Below, one piece after another: positions 25,573-34,113 of a DNA stretch of 46,663 bases. The stretch is from positions 1-46,663 of the forward strand of contig CANQUZ010000002.1 of the NCBI GenBank assembly GCA_947627165.1, written 5' to 3'. The first letter of the stretch is position 1. Each line of letters opens with the position of its first letter. This stretch comes from an uncultured Roseburia sp. (GTDB taxonomy: Bacteria; Bacillota; Clostridia; Lachnospirales; Lachnospiraceae). Below the pieces are notes generated by a model. That model searched no databases. It was not told where the DNA came from and saw only the letters and a program-made list of their open reading frames with translations. The position numbers were made by a program, and so were the translations under genes.

Positions 25573-27408
25573 ATGAAAGACGAGCTGCTTAAATTTATCA
25601 CCTGTGGAAGCGTAGATGATGGAAAATCTACATTAATTGGACATATGTTATATGATGCGAAACTGTTATTTGCAGACCAGAAAAAGGCATTGGAACTGGA
25701 TTCAAAGGTTGGTTCAAGAGATGGGAACATTGACTACTCCTTGTTATTAGACGGCCTGATGGCAGAGCGCGAGCAGGGAATCACCATTGATGTGGCATAC
25801 CGCTATTTTACCACGGAAAACCGGAGTTTTATTGTCGCAGATACGCCGGGGCATGAAGAATACACCAGAAATATGGCAGTGGGAGCTTCCTTTGCCTCTC
25901 TTGCTGTGATTTTAGTGGATGCAAGCCAGGGAGTGCTTGTACAGACCAGACGCCATTCGAGAATTTGTTCTCTGATGGGAATCAAGCATTTTGTGTTTGC
26001 TGTCAATAAAATGGATTTGGTGCATTATGACCAACAGAGGTTTGAGAAAATCCAAAAAGATATTAGGATCCTTATGGCAGAGTTTGATTATAAGTCTATG
26101 AAAATGATACCGGTATCTGCCACCGAGGGAGACAATATTACCAAGTACTCCCCTAAGATGCCTTGGTATGATGGAGAAGCACTCTTAACTTATTTGGAAA
26201 ATGTAGATGTGTCCGAGAAAGGGGAGGAAAAGGGTTTTTCTATGCCGGTACAGCGAGTTTGCCGTCCGAATCACAATTTCCGTGGTTTCCAGGGACAGAT
26301 TTCCTCCGGCTCCATTGCCGTTGGGGATACTGTCACAGTCTTACCCAGTGGGGAAAAAGCAAGGGTAAGCAATATTTTAGAGACGGATAGAGAGGTAGAG
26401 GAAAGTTTTAAGGGACACGCTGTCACTATCCAGTTAGATACGGAGATTGATGTATCCCGCGGTTGTGTTTTGAAAAAAGATTACGAACTCTACACCGGTT
26501 CTGCGTTTACCGCCTCCATTCTGTGGATGGATGACAGCAGCTTGGTGGCAGGACGAAATTTCTGGCTGAAACTTGGAACACAGCAGGTACCTGCCACGGT
26601 TATGCGAATCAAATATAAAACGGATGTGAATACTGGCGCAGAAGTTTATGTAGATAATATCTATAAAAATGAAATTGCATTCTGTGAGGTTAGCGTAGGG
26701 AGCAAAATTGTCTTTGACAAATTTGCAAACAATCGGGAATTAGGTTCTTTAATACTGATTGACCGCATCACCAATATGACCTCGGCCTGTGGCGTGGTGG
26801 TAAGACCCTTGGACAGGGGAAGAAGCCTTACCTGGCATAATATGGATATTACAAGAGAACTCCGTGAGCAGCGGTTGAATCAAAAAGCTGTGACCATATG
26901 GATGACAGGGCTTTCCGGAGCAGGAAAATCCACCCTTGCCAATGAGTTGGAAAAGCGTTTGTTTGCCTTGGGAAAACAGACGATGCTTTTAGATGGGGAT
27001 AATGTCCGTATGGGATTGAATAAAAACCTTGGATTTGAGGAAAAAGATAGAATCGAGAACATCCGCAGAATTGCAGAGGTGTCAAAATTGATGAATGATG
27101 CGGGACTGATTGTACTGACGTCCTTTATCTCTCCTTTCCGCCAGGACAGAAGAAATGCAAAGGATATTATTGGAGAGAGATTTGTGGAGGTGTATGTCAG
27201 CACTCCTATAGAGGAATGCGAGAGACGGGATGTCAAAGGTCTCTATAAAGAGGCGAGAGCCGGAAAAATTTCCAATTTTACCGGAGTGTCAAGCCCTTAT
27301 GAGGTGCCGGAATCTCCAGATATTGTGGTGGATACCAGCGCACATAGCTTAGAAGAATGTGTGGATATCGTGCTAAAAGGTTTAGGACCTTACCTGCAAG
27401 AGGCGTAA
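25573..27408 (+). CDS. cysNC: Bifunctional sulfate adenylyltransferase subunit 1/adenylylsulfate kinase
   Basis: A 611-aa fusion. The N-terminal EF-Tu-like GTPase (CysN) has GSVDDGKSTLIGHML, DTPGHEEYTRNM and NKMD and drives APS formation with CysD. The C-terminal APS kinase (about 435-611) has TGLSGAGKSTLANELEKRL, LDGDNVR and GLYKEARAGKISNFTG and makes PAPS, the universal sulfuryl donor. CysN-CysC fusions are well known from sulfation and nodulation systems (NodQ). Directly after it comes a sulfotransferase with its own promoter. Confidence 0.95.
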   Translation: MKDELLKFITCGSVDDGKSTLIGHMLYDAKLLFADQKKALELDSKVGSRDGNIDYSLLLDGLMAEREQGITIDVAYRYFTTENRSFIVADTPGHEEYTRNMAVGASFASLAVILVDASQGVLVQTRRHSRICSLMGIKHFVFAVNKMDLVHYDQQRFEKIQKDIRILMAEFDYKSMKMIPVSATEGDNITKYSPKMPWYDGEALLTYLENVDVSEKGEEKGFSMPVQRVCRPNHNFRGFQGQISSGSIAVGDTVTVLPSGEKARVSNILETDREVEESFKGHAVTIQLDTEIDVSRGCVLKKDYELYTGSAFTASILWMDDSSLVAGRNFWLKLGTQQVPATVMRIKYKTDVNTGAEVYVDNIYKNEIAFCEVSVGSKIVFDKFANNRELGSLILIDRITNMTSACGVVVRPLDRGRSLTWHNMDITRELREQRLNQKAVTIWMTGLSGAGKSTLANELEKRLFALGKQTMLLDGDNVRMGLNKNLGFEEKDRIENIRRIAEVSKLMNDAGLIVLTSFISPFRQDRRNAKDIIGERFVEVYVSTPIEECERRDVKGLYKEARAGKISNFTGVSSPYEVPESPDIVVDTSAHSLEECVDIVLKGLGPYLQEA

Positions 27409-27445
27409 AGGGCGATAGTGGTTTTAAGAGGCGAAAAATTTAGTG

Positions 27446-27504
27446 GGCTCCCTTTTGGGTAAATAAGTGTATGCGTAAGAGCACTGGATGCCTAGAAGGG
27501 GGCC
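27446..27504. other. Possible stem in the cysNC-sulfotransferase gap
   Basis: GGCTCCCTTTT can pair with AGAAGGGGGCC over 11 bp (three G-U pairs) around a 37-nt loop. It may be a processing or attenuation structure. No T-run follows, so termination is doubtful. Confidence 0.25.
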
Positions 27505-27546
27505 TATGCCATGTCTAAAAGGAAATAAACTTTCATTCTTAATTTA

Positions 27547-27575
27547 TTGAATGCCTTCTAAACTTATGATAGAAT
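27547..27575 (+). promoter_or_regulatory. Promoter of the sulfotransferase gene
   Basis: TTGAAT at 27547-27552, a 17-nt spacer and TAGAAT at 27570-27575, preceded by TGA. The architecture is the same as at cysD and at the GT2 gene near 29.3 kb. Confidence 0.6.
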
Positions 27576-27627
27576 GCACTTAAATATACAAGGTTAGTAG
27601 ATAGTTTGAAAGAATGAGAGGTTGAAA

Positions 27628-28941
27628 ATGAAAACGTTATATTTGCACATTGGGACTCCAAAAACAGGGACGAGTGCCCTGCAAAGTTTTTTCTTGAAGA
27701 ATAGAGAGCGCCTGTATGAAGATGGAATATGGTATCCGGATTTAGCGGCGAGCCTTAAGTGGGAGGAAAAGCTGAAAGTATTCAGTGGAAACGGTATCAA
27801 TTTTAGGGAACTTACAGTAAGTTTAGAGGATATGGAAGCGGAAAAAAAGAAATTTTTTCAAGATATGTTTCAAAAATTTAAAAACTGTGATACAAATATT
27901 TTGCTTTCCGATGAAATTCTCTATCTTCGTAATGAAATAATCTATCAGAATTTAGTAGAGCAAGGCTTTGAGGTTAAAGTAATTGTCTTTTTCAGAAGGC
28001 AGGACCTGTGGGGGGAATCTCATTGGAATCAGATTGTAAAATTGGGACGTTGTGCGGAGAGTTGTTTTGATACCATACAAAAGATAGATATAGATTATTA
28101 TCAAAAATGTAAAAGAATAGCAGATATAGTAGGAAAAGAGAATTTGTTAGTATCTGTATACGGGGAGAATGACATATTTACAAACTTTTTAAATAAATTA
28201 GGCATTCAAGATATCAGTAAATATCAGAAGGATAAATACCAGGCAAATCCATCCTTGTCAGCAAATTTTGTAGAAATAAAACGTATCTTAAATGGTATAC
28301 CAGACAGTGCAATTTTAAATGAAGATGCCAGAGAATTATTGGAGGAGGGCAGACAATATTCCCTGACAGATGAAAGCGTAAGACATGCACCATCTTTTTT
28401 AAGCAGAGAAGAGCGCAAAGTAATTATTCAAAAATACCATGAGAGTAATACCATGTTAGCAAAGGAATTTTTGGACAGAGAGACGCTGTTTGATGAAACC
28501 ATTGAAGATAGTGAAGATAGTGGCATTGATACGAAGACGATTTATCAGGATATGATTAAATATTTCGGTATGTTAGCGGTTCATCAATATAAAGAAATTG
28601 AAAAATTAAAGGACAGTCTATATAAGTTTCAAATCCCGGAACAGTGTGAGGGAAAAAATCTTCTGGTATATGGGATTGACAGACTGGGAAGCAGGTTATA
28701 TCAACAGATTAAGGCAGAGATGAACTGCAAAGAAATCATTGCTGTAGACAGAAAATGGGGAGCTGCGCAGGAAAATTATAAAATTCCGGTGTGCAATCCG
28801 GAGATAATACATTACAGGGAGTTTGATTATGTGCTGATTGCAGTAAGGGATGAAAGGACCTATGAAGCAATCAGGGAATATTTACTCAATAAAAAGAAGG
28901 TGCCAGAGGAAAATATTTTGAGAATGAAGTTAGAAGCATAA
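27628..28941 (+). CDS. Sulfotransferase with C-terminal Rossmann-like module
   Basis: A 437-aa protein, ATG 27628 with GAGAGG upstream (the track starts at a TTG six bases earlier). LHIGTPKTGTSALQSFF near residue 5 is the PAPS 5'-phosphosulfate loop of sulfotransferases. NILLSDEILY and VIVFFRRQDLW fit the same fold. The last ~95 residues (NLLVYGIDRLGSRLYQQI, then IIAVDRKW) form a separate Rossmann-like module also found at one end of three nearby proteins. With CysD and CysNC upstream it makes a complete route from sulfate to a sulfated acceptor. The acceptor is presumably a surface glycan sugar or a lipid-linked precursor in the cytoplasm. Confidence 0.85.
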   Translation: MKTLYLHIGTPKTGTSALQSFFLKNRERLYEDGIWYPDLAASLKWEEKLKVFSGNGINFRELTVSLEDMEAEKKKFFQDMFQKFKNCDTNILLSDEILYLRNEIIYQNLVEQGFEVKVIVFFRRQDLWGESHWNQIVKLGRCAESCFDTIQKIDIDYYQKCKRIADIVGKENLLVSVYGENDIFTNFLNKLGIQDISKYQKDKYQANPSLSANFVEIKRILNGIPDSAILNEDARELLEEGRQYSLTDESVRHAPSFLSREERKVIIQKYHESNTMLAKEFLDRETLFDETIEDSEDSGIDTKTIYQDMIKYFGMLAVHQYKEIEKLKDSLYKFQIPEQCEGKNLLVYGIDRLGSRLYQQIKAEMNCKEIIAVDRKWGAAQENYKIPVCNPEIIHYREFDYVLIAVRDERTYEAIREYLLNKKKVPEENILRMKLEA

Positions 28942-28959
28942 GGTTAAATTGTTTATGAC

Positions 28960-28999
28960 AGCCATTATGGAAGAATTTTCATAGTGGCTTATTTTTATT
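28960..28999 (+). terminator. Intrinsic terminator after the sulfotransferase gene
   Basis: AGCCATTATG and CATAGTGGCT pair (9 of 10, plus one G-U) around a 10-nt loop and are followed by TATTTTTATT. It closes the sulfation module. Confidence 0.8.
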
Positions 29000-29046
29000 A
29001 GGAAAGGATGTTTTAGAGATAAAAAAGAATCAAGTACAATAACTTG

Positions 29047-29226
29047 GGAGGAAAGTAACAGTTCAGCCATAAGCAGTCTCATAGGCGAATCATGCTTGCA
29101 TGAATGAGCATACGAGACTGCTTATGAGCAGAACGCCCGTTCATGAGCAATCCGCTTACGATAGTAAGCTTTGAAGCACGTAGTGCGGGATTGCGAATGG
29201 CGTGGGCTGAACTGTTACGGAGGAAA
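29047..29226 (+). mobile_element. MITE-like element, copy 4 (164 bp) with 8-bp target duplication
   Basis: The element spans 29055-29218 between GTAACAGTTCAGCC and GGCTGAACTGTTAC. Perfect direct repeats GGAGGAAA flank it (29047-29054 and 29219-29226). Compared with copies 1 and 3 it has an extra 18 bp containing the palindrome GCTTACGATAGTAAGC. It fills much of the 397-bp gap before the GT2 gene, which also holds a terminator and a promoter. Confidence 0.9.
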
Positions 29227-29246
29227 AAGCTGAAAATACAAATCGC

Positions 29247-29275
29247 TTGAGGAATTTATAGAGATATGATAGTAT
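29247..29275 (+). promoter_or_regulatory. Promoter of the GT2/radical SAM/RgpF operon
   Basis: TTGAGG at 29247-29252, a 17-nt spacer and TAGTAT at 29270-29275 with TGA just before (extended -10). It begins 20 bp after the MITE copy's target duplication. Confidence 0.55.
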
Positions 29276-29338
29276 ATAAAATATGTTATAGGAAACGGGG
29301 CATACTTATCTTAATTGGCGGGTGGAAAAGGAAAAAGA

Positions 29339-30289
29339 ATGAAAAAAGTTTCGTTGATTATACCAATCTATAATGCACAAGAATATTTGAAAGAGTGTTT
29401 AGAGAGTGCTGTGGCGCAGACGTATAAGAATATGGAGATTATATGTATAGATGATGGATCGACAGACGGGTCGGGCGGTATATTAGATTCCTTTGCAGAT
29501 AGATATGACAATATTGTAGCGGTCCATCAAAGTAACAAGGGGGAGAGTGCTGCAAGAAATGTGGGGCTAAGCATAGCGAGTGGAGACTACATTGCATTTA
29601 TGGATTGTGATGACTGGATAGAGAGCCATATGTATGAGACATTAGTAAATATGATAGAAAAAAATAATGTTGATATGGCGGCATCGAGTTGGACAAAAGA
29701 ATTTCCAACGTATACGGTAGAGATGAAAAATAGCGAGGATATTGTACCTGGGGTTATCGGTCAGGAAGAGCTAATGTACTATGTATATCGAAGAGACGCC
29801 TATCAGGGATTTGCCTATATGTGGAATAAATTATATAGGCGTTCTGTGATATATGGGAACGGTGAAAATCCGCTGATGTTTTCAGAAGATTTGCGTTTGG
29901 GCGGGGATGTGTTGTACTTAGCCCGGATACTATTGAATACAAAATCTGCTGTATATACACCGGAGAATTTTTACCATTACCGACAGCGCAAAGTGTCAGG
30001 ATGTCATACGGATGATATCGAAAAACGTATGGACTGGTTAAAGGCTTATGAAGTTGTTATTGATTTGTTTGAGTATGCGAAAGTGAAGGAAGAAATACTA
30101 ATCTGGGTAAAACGTTTTTTGGCATACCATAGCAGTAATGTTGCGGAACTGTCATTTCAACAGGGAAATAGAAGTGCTCTGGTGAGATGTCAGGAAATTA
30201 TGCGGCAGTATGGCAATGATTATAGGATTACAAACGAGATGTACCCGGATAGAGTTGCCAGATATGACAAAATATTAGAATATCAATGA
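29339..30289 (+). CDS. Family 2 glycosyltransferase
   Basis: A 316-aa GT2 enzyme with SLIIPIYNAQEYLKECLES, ICIDDGSTDGSGGIL and FMDCDDWIE, whose DCDD supplies the metal-binding DxD-type motif. The ATG at 29339 is preferred over the track's TTG at 29315 because GGAAAAGG precedes it. No membrane segments are seen, so it probably acts at the cytoplasmic face during glycan assembly. First gene after MITE copy 4. Donor and acceptor unknown. Confidence 0.88.
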   Translation: MKKVSLIIPIYNAQEYLKECLESAVAQTYKNMEIICIDDGSTDGSGGILDSFADRYDNIVAVHQSNKGESAARNVGLSIASGDYIAFMDCDDWIESHMYETLVNMIEKNNVDMAASSWTKEFPTYTVEMKNSEDIVPGVIGQEELMYYVYRRDAYQGFAYMWNKLYRRSVIYGNGENPLMFSEDLRLGGDVLYLARILLNTKSAVYTPENFYHYRQRKVSGCHTDDIEKRMDWLKAYEVVIDLFEYAKVKEEILIWVKRFLAYHSSNVAELSFQQGNRSALVRCQEIMRQYGNDYRITNEMYPDRVARYDKILEYQ

Positions 30290-30304
30290 TAGGTGGAAAA
30301 CAAT

Positions 30305-31510
30305 ATGAAGTGGAAGAATAAAGGGCATGAATATGACAGTATGTACCAAAAAATAACAGAAAAGAGGGGTTTTTACCTATTTGGAGCAGGAGATTATGGA
30401 TATCAGTTCTTAAATATTATGAAGGATGAGATATCCATTTTGGGATATATAGATAATGCGCCGGAAAAACGGGGCAAAGAGATACATGGATTTTTTTGCT
30501 ATGGATTAGAAGATATCAAGTTAAAAGAAGATGAAGGAATTATCGTTACGATGTCGCAAATCGCCAGAACGCGTCCGGTTCACCAGTTGATGGAGGCCAA
30601 TTATCAGAAGGATAGCGACTTCTTTATTATTGAGGAATTTATATCAGTTTATCATGTTTACAAATATGATAAAGTATATTTTTCAAGCATATCTTTTTTG
30701 CCAAGTACAGTATGTAATCTGAAATGCAGGCACTGTCTTAATTTTAATCCGTTTGCGAAAAAATACTTTGTGCGGGAGTGGGATGAATTAGTAAAGGATA
30801 TAGATTTGTTTTTTTCCTGTGTGGATCATATCATGCTTTTTCATGTGAGCGGCGGAGAGCCAATGCTGTATAGATATACGGCAGATTTGATTGAGTATAT
30901 TGATAGGAAGTATGGGAATCGCATTGATACATTAAGAACTGTTACGAATGGAACGGTAGTTCCTTCGGATGAGGTGTTGGAAAAGTTAAGTACCTGTCGC
31001 TTTGAAGTGATTGTGGATGACTATCGGGAGGCTGTTCCTCAATATAACGAAAATTTTGACCGACTGATAAAAAAATTAGAGGAGTATAAAATAAGATATA
31101 AGATCAATAAGGCAGATTCTTGGATTGACTTAGCTCCGGAGGCAACGGATTTTTCTGATAAAACACAGGAATGGCTGGAGCAGCATAGAACTGAGTGCAG
31201 CCAATCCTGGCAGGAATTGCGGAATGGAAAACTATACAGCTGTAATTATGCTGCCTATGCCACAGTAGCGGGAATTGCCGGTGAGCAGGATTTAGAGGAA
31301 ACGTATGATTTAACAAAACATTCTGCAGATGACAAGAAACAATTAGTAGAATTCCGCTTGGGGCATACGGATAAAGGATATACAAACTTCTGCAAACAAT
31401 GCAGAGGGTTTACAAAGTATAATGATAGCGTTGTGGTTCCGGCGGTGCAGGCGCAGCGGATTGAAAGGGTAAAAGATGAAGAGGCTAGGAATCGTTTGTA
31501 TTTACGATAA
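30305..31510 (+). CDS. Radical SAM protein with N-terminal Rossmann-like module
   Basis: A 401-aa protein starting at ATG 30305 (AGGTGG upstream; the track starts at GTG 30293). Residues about 20-110 form the shared Rossmann-like module (FYLFGAGDYGYQFLNIM, GYIDNAPEKRGKEI). Around residue 137 the radical SAM 4Fe-4S signature appears as CNLKCRHC, followed by VSGGEPMLY, typical of SAM binding. Extra C-terminal cysteines (CSQSW, YSCNY, NFCKQC) could bind an auxiliary cluster, as in SPASM/Twitch enzymes. Between glycosyltransferase genes, a sugar-modifying role is plausible, but the substrate cannot be predicted. Its end overlaps the next gene by 35 bp. Confidence 0.85.
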   Translation: MKWKNKGHEYDSMYQKITEKRGFYLFGAGDYGYQFLNIMKDEISILGYIDNAPEKRGKEIHGFFCYGLEDIKLKEDEGIIVTMSQIARTRPVHQLMEANYQKDSDFFIIEEFISVYHVYKYDKVYFSSISFLPSTVCNLKCRHCLNFNPFAKKYFVREWDELVKDIDLFFSCVDHIMLFHVSGGEPMLYRYTADLIEYIDRKYGNRIDTLRTVTNGTVVPSDEVLEKLSTCRFEVIVDDYREAVPQYNENFDRLIKKLEEYKIRYKINKADSWIDLAPEATDFSDKTQEWLEQHRTECSQSWQELRNGKLYSCNYAAYATVAGIAGEQDLEETYDLTKHSADDKKQLVEFRLGHTDKGYTNFCKQCRGFTKYNDSVVVPAVQAQRIERVKDEEARNRLYLR

Positions 31511-32627
31511 AGAGGGGAAAGTTGACAGATATTTAGAGTATTTGCTGTATGATTTGAAAAAAGTAATTAACGATTTGTATCTTGTAGTGAATGGAAAACT
31601 ATGTGAAAATGATTATAAAAAATTACAAAACATAACGGATAAAATATATGTTAGAGAAAACCGTGGATTTGATGCGGGGGCATATAAAGATGCCATATTG
31701 AATTGGATTGGGCGAGATAGGCTTGTTGAATATGACGAGATGGTTTTGTGCAATGATACCTTTTATGGTCCCTTTGATAGTTTTGAAACAATATTTGATG
31801 AGATGCAGCAGAAAAAGAAAGATTTCTGGGGATTAAAGTTTGTTGAATCAAAGTTTTTAAGTCACTTACAATCATATTTTCTGGTTTTTGAAAAAACTGT
31901 ATTAAAAGATCCGTTTTTTATAGATTATATGGAAAGCCATATTGACGAAGAAACGGAAGATATTTTGGAAGTTTATGCCAGTTTTGAAAATGGATTGTTT
32001 TATGCACTGACAAGCAGGGGATATCAGTATGCAGCATACGGTAATGCATACAACTATGATGTTTATCTCAGTCCTAATTTTTGTGTTCGTGAGGAAAAAC
32101 TTCCTATCATCAAAAAAAAAGCCTTTGCTAAAAAGTATCTCCATAAAGAAAATTTGATGGATGTTTTAAAATATGTGGCAGAGAAGTATGATATTTCCAT
32201 GATAAAAGAAAATGCAGTCAGATTGTATGGATGCGATATTGCATTTGATAAACTGCAAACTTATAAGATATCCAAAGATGATTTGGCTGGTTATGTCATG
32301 GGAGGAACATCCGTGGAAGAAAGGCAGATTCTTGATTTTTGCAGGCCGTTAGATGAAATATATTTCTATGGAACGGGAATGATCGCCAGGAGAACGGGGT
32401 ACATTTTTAGCAATCGCATTCCTATGCTGAAAGGTTATGTTGTCTCGGATGACCAAGAAAACGTGGGAGTGTTTGGAGGACTGCCTGTTTATCATGTAGG
32501 GGAAATAAAGAATACACAAAGCATAGGCATCATTGTGGCATTAAATAGGAATAATTCCGAAAAAGTGAAGGAAAATGTCAAAGCTTTTGAGAATGTACTT
32601 TTCTTATTCTCGGAAATGAATTGTTAA
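31476..32627 (+). CDS. RgpF-like (rhamnan synthesis F) protein with C-terminal Rossmann-like module
   Basis: A 383-aa protein. Residues 1-270 match the rhamnan-synthesis F family by IVCIYDKEGKVDRYLEYLL, ENRGFDAGAYKDAI and NDTFYGPF. In streptococci RgpF-type proteins act in rhamnose-glucose polysaccharide assembly. The last ~100 residues (IYFYGTGMIARRTGYIF, LKGYVVSDD) are another copy of the Rossmann-like module. It begins inside the radical SAM gene in another frame, with AAAGGG upstream, so coupling is probable. Confidence 0.82.
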   Translation: MKRLGIVCIYDKEGKVDRYLEYLLYDLKKVINDLYLVVNGKLCENDYKKLQNITDKIYVRENRGFDAGAYKDAILNWIGRDRLVEYDEMVLCNDTFYGPFDSFETIFDEMQQKKKDFWGLKFVESKFLSHLQSYFLVFEKTVLKDPFFIDYMESHIDEETEDILEVYASFENGLFYALTSRGYQYAAYGNAYNYDVYLSPNFCVREEKLPIIKKKAFAKKYLHKENLMDVLKYVAEKYDISMIKENAVRLYGCDIAFDKLQTYKISKDDLAGYVMGGTSVEERQILDFCRPLDEIYFYGTGMIARRTGYIFSNRIPMLKGYVVSDDQENVGVFGGLPVYHVGEIKNTQSIGIIVALNRNNSEKVKENVKAFENVLFLFSEMNC

Positions 32628-32736
32628 AATTGCTAATGTTGGAAAAAGCACTTTAAGGATTTTATGCAATCCGGCAGAATTATGCGATTATAGATAAAGG
32701 CAAGAAAACGTTTGTCATATATAGAGGAGGAAAAGA

Positions 32737-34113
32737 ATGAGAATTGTTATTTTTGGTACAGGCGTATTTTATAAAAATCGTAAAGAGAGCGTATGGAAAG
32801 AAAATGTGGTAGCATTTTTGGACAATGCTCCCGAGAAACAGGGAACCAGATTAGACAATAGAATGATATACGCGCCGGAAAAGGTAAAAGATTTACAATA
32901 TGACTATATTCTTATCATGACAAATCATAAGTTTTTTATTGAAATTAATCATCGATTGTTAGAGTTGGGTATACCGCAACAGAACATACTATCTTATGAC
33001 GAGTTTTTGGATATACAGGATTCAAAGGAAAGTTCCATGCGGATATACTGCCGTGGGACTGCAGATGAGATATGGTCAGGTGAAAAACGGGTACTGTTGC
33101 TTTCACATGAACTCTCTAATTCTGGAGCCCCAATTGTTTTGCTGAATGCGGCTTTAGTTATACAGAAAAATGGCTATAAACCTGTCATTATGTCTCCGAA
33201 AGATGGGCCATTACGCAGTGAGATAATAAATCATGGGATACCGCTTGTTATTGATGCATGGATTAGAAAGAAGAATACATTTCTTTGGAACTGGATGATA
33301 GGATTTGACTTTATCTGGGTAAACACATTGGATTTCAGTTACCTCATTGACGATTTATCGGAATCCGGGGTTCAGGCGGCATGGTGGCTGCATGAAACTG
33401 ATATTTCTTATGAGATTATCGGCATGAATAAAATGCCTAAAGCAGAAAAGATCATACCAACATATGGGGTAGGGGAGCGTGCGATAGGTTCATTTAAAAA
33501 GTACCTCAAAAGGACGGATATACAAAATTTGTTTTATGGGATTCCGGATAAAAGCCAGGAAAAGAAGCTGACATTTGCATTAATTGGTTCAATATCCGAA
33601 AGGAAGGGTCAGGATATTTTTGTAGATGCAATCGAACTGCTGACGGAAGAACAAAAAGAAAAAGCAGCTTTTAAGATCATTGGAGAAGCTATCCAACAGC
33701 ATATTTATGATGATATTGTTGTAAGGAGCAGCCAGATACCGTGTTTAGAAATAATGAGGCCTCTGGACCATGATGAGATGATACAGATGTATCAAAACAT
33801 AGATGTAGTGGTATGCCCATCCAGAATGGATCCCATGCCGGTGGTAGTTACAGAGGGATTTATGAAAAAAAAGGTTTGTATTGTTTCTGATATGACGGGG
33901 TCTGCAGGTTTGATCACAGATGGAAAAAATGGTCTCGTATGTGAAGTGAATGCAAAAAGCCTGTCAGAAAAAATAGCGTGGGTGATAGAACATCAAGAGG
34001 AATTAGACAGTATTCGTGATGAGGCGAGAAAATTGTATGAAGAACATTTTTCAATGGATGTTTTTGAAAAGAATATTATGGATATCATATGTGGAAGGGA
34101 AACTAAGGAATGA
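32737..34113 (+). CDS. Family 4 glycosyltransferase with N-terminal Rossmann-like module
   Basis: A 458-aa protein. Residues 1-95 are the shared module (VIFGTGVFYKNR, VAFLDNAPEKQGTRL). The remainder is a GT-B enzyme of family 4 with LSHELSNSGAPIVLLNAAL, ALIGSISERKGQDIFVDAI and VVCPSRMDPMPVVVTEGF, the last carrying the donor-binding acidic residue. A 109-bp gap with no clear promoter separates it from the RgpF-like gene. The stop overlaps the next start (ATGA). Confidence 0.87.
   Translation: MRIVIFGTGVFYKNRKESVWKENVVAFLDNAPEKQGTRLDNRMIYAPEKVKDLQYDYILIMTNHKFFIEINHRLLELGIPQQNILSYDEFLDIQDSKESSMRIYCRGTADEIWSGEKRVLLLSHELSNSGAPIVLLNAALVIQKNGYKPVIMSPKDGPLRSEIINHGIPLVIDAWIRKKNTFLWNWMIGFDFIWVNTLDFSYLIDDLSESGVQAAWWLHETDISYEIIGMNKMPKAEKIIPTYGVGERAIGSFKKYLKRTDIQNLFYGIPDKSQEKKLTFALIGSISERKGQDIFVDAIELLTEEQKEKAAFKIIGEAIQQHIYDDIVVRSSQIPCLEIMRPLDHDEMIQMYQNIDVVVCPSRMDPMPVVVTEGFMKKKVCIVSDMTGSAGLITDGKNGLVCEVNAKSLSEKIAWVIEHQEELDSIRDEARKLYEEHFSMDVFEKNIMDIICGRETKE

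Noticed and set aside
24677-27408. Assimilatory sulfate reduction operon
   Set aside because: No cysH, cysJI or transporter genes are present; an APS kinase domain and a sulfotransferase point to PAPS use in sulfation.
12436-29218. Repeats as a degenerate CRISPR array
   Set aside because: Only four widely spaced copies with inverted termini and target duplications; no spacer periodicity or cas genes.
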